Shown here: positions 63,178 to 64,000 of the stretch, in pieces | Layout: every line of letters begins with the position of its first letter | How positions within the stretch are numbered: the stretch's first letter is position 1 | Origin: Hyphomicrobiales bacterium | GTDB lineage: Bacteria > Pseudomonadota > Alphaproteobacteria > Rhizobiales > Xanthobacteraceae | DNA: 64,000 nucleotides | Assembly (NCBI GenBank): GCA_016185205.1 | Contig: JACPOA010000031.1 | Coordinates: 1-64,000, forward strand | Reading direction: 5' to 3' | Position numbers and translations under genes: made by a program | Notes under the pieces: model-generated | Databases searched by the model: none | What the model was told of the DNA's origin: nothing | The model's input: the letters and a program-made list of their open reading frames with translations, nothing else

Positions 63178-64000
63178 ACAGCCCGTGCTGCAGCGTTAGA
63201 GTCTGTCCGGGAACATCAGGCCGGATTGCAGAGTTTTCGGAGCATGAGGCGGATTGATGCGAGGCGCAAGAACGCGAGTGCCTTGCGGTTGAGGTTCTCC
63301 CAGTCCTTGGCGAGCCGTCGGCAGCGGTTGAGCCAGGCAAAGGTGCGCTCGACGAGCCAGCGCTTGGGCAGCACCACAAATCCTTTGGCCTGATCGGAGC
63401 GCTTGATGATCTTGGTTTGGAGGTGAGGCAGGATTTTCGTCAACCCCTTCTGGAATTGTGGCCCCTGATAACCGGCGTCGGCGAACAGTATCTTCAAGAA
63501 TGGATACATCCCGAACAGCGTCGCGAACAACAGGATGCCGCCGTCGCGATCCTGGATATCGGCGGGATGAACGATGGCGTGCAGCAACAGGCCCATCCGC
63601 CGCGGTCCTCACCGTATGCTTACGGAAGTGATGAACGGGGACATGTATGTCTTGAGCACGGGATGTCAGTGGCGGACGATTCCGAAGGACTTGCCGCACA
63701 AGAGCACGGTACACGATTATCTCGATTTATGGAGTTGGGACGGTACGCTCGATCGCATCCATCACGCGCTTTATGTAGCGTGCCGCGAGCACTGCGAGCG
63801 AGAGGTCAGCCCGACCGCCGCCATCATCGATAGCCAGAGCGTGAAGAGCACCGAAAAAGGGGGGGCCTGGATTGATCCGCATGGCTATGATGCGGGCAAG
63901 AAGATCAAGGGCAAGAAGCGCCATATTCTCGTAGACACGATGAAATAGTACCCCGAGCGGTACAACACGGAGTTCTTGGTCCCCATCTAGGTACCTAGAC
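63178..64000 (-). mobile_element. IS5-family element with an internally inverted transposase
   Basis: The C-terminal half of the transposase lies on the reverse strand (63596-63216: GLLLHAIVHPADIQDRDGG ... VERTFAWLNRCRRLAKDWE). The preceding N-terminal half is on the forward strand (about 63597-63943: STGCQWRTIPKDL, AAIIDSQSVKS, KGKKRHILVDT). A few N-terminal codons (MGTKNSVLYRS) reappear on the reverse strand from 63986. Flipping about 344 bases restores DT + MGLLLHA exactly. One end, GAGTCTGTCCGGGAAC, is near 63199. The transposase is broken. Confidence 0.75.

Overview
The window looks like a chromosomal segment of a metabolically versatile alphaproteobacterium of the Hyphomicrobiales (Bradyrhizobium / Xanthobacteraceae-like). 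The grounds are the high G+C content, a FixL/FixJ/FixK oxygen-sensing module, many Bug-type (TctC) and Liv-type transport genes, and IS630, IS5 and IS1380 remnants. This placement is inferred from protein families and composition, not from a search. No CRISPR array, rRNA or intact tRNA was seen.

Region 1 (1-5.9 kb): oxygen control. fixK (reverse) lies divergent from fixL-fixJ (forward). A CBS/BON protein and the start of an unidentified membrane protein each have an FNR/FixK-type box upstream. A CrtI-like flavoenzyme lies between. A clear Rho-independent terminator follows fixK.

Region 2 (5.9-17 kb): small-acid catabolism. It holds a two-subunit sulfopyruvate/phosphonopyruvate-type decarboxylase, a Bug-family binding protein, an enolase-superfamily enzyme, a beta-keto acid cleavage enzyme (DUF849) and a Gfo/Idh/MocA oxidoreductase. 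Next come two broken genes (an ABC binding protein joined to a permease tail, and a headless CoxL), a MaoC hydratase and an IorA/IorB-like molybdenum hydroxylase pair. A tRNA-Ser 3'-end fragment marks the end of this block.

Region 3 (17-34.6 kb): a mosaic. It has a creatinase-like M24 protein with a D-2-hydroxyacid dehydrogenase, facing a MarR regulator. A MoaD-like protein then leads a three-subunit cytoplasmic-type molybdoenzyme (catalytic, four-cluster ferredoxin, NrfD/DmsC anchor; PadBCD-like), with a 24-bp perfect palindrome containing an ideal FNR/FixK box in front. Transposon and integrase debris, an IS630 copy, an SDR, an AT-rich orphan, a DMT exporter, an unrecognised 314-residue protein, a membrane protein, an FmdB zinc ribbon and a second M24 protein follow.

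Region 4 (34.8-51.7 kb): acyl-CoA catabolism. A reverse-strand operon encodes a complete Liv-type ABC importer followed by MmgE/PrpD and an SDR, with an internal terminator after the binding-protein gene. A TetR regulator carrying an extra hotdog-like domain faces a forward operon for 2-oxoacid dehydrogenase E1 alpha/beta, enoyl-CoA hydratase, an E2 lacking its catalytic motif, acyl-CoA dehydrogenase and acyl-CoA ligase. An IS1380 remnant and an APH-like phosphotransferase follow.

Region 5 (51.9-64 kb): an MFS exporter, a LysR regulator, a metallophosphoesterase-fold protein with replaced metal ligands, a second Liv system (SBP, then livHMGF after a 407-bp gap), a DprE1-like 3' fragment, a cyclase-family hydrolase and an SDR. 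The window closes on an IS5-family transposase whose middle part is inverted relative to its ends.

The common theme is uptake of organic or acyl acids (two Bug proteins, two Liv systems) followed by CoA-dependent or molybdoenzyme-dependent oxidation, with part of the set probably under low-oxygen control. The specific substrates cannot be read from the sequence.
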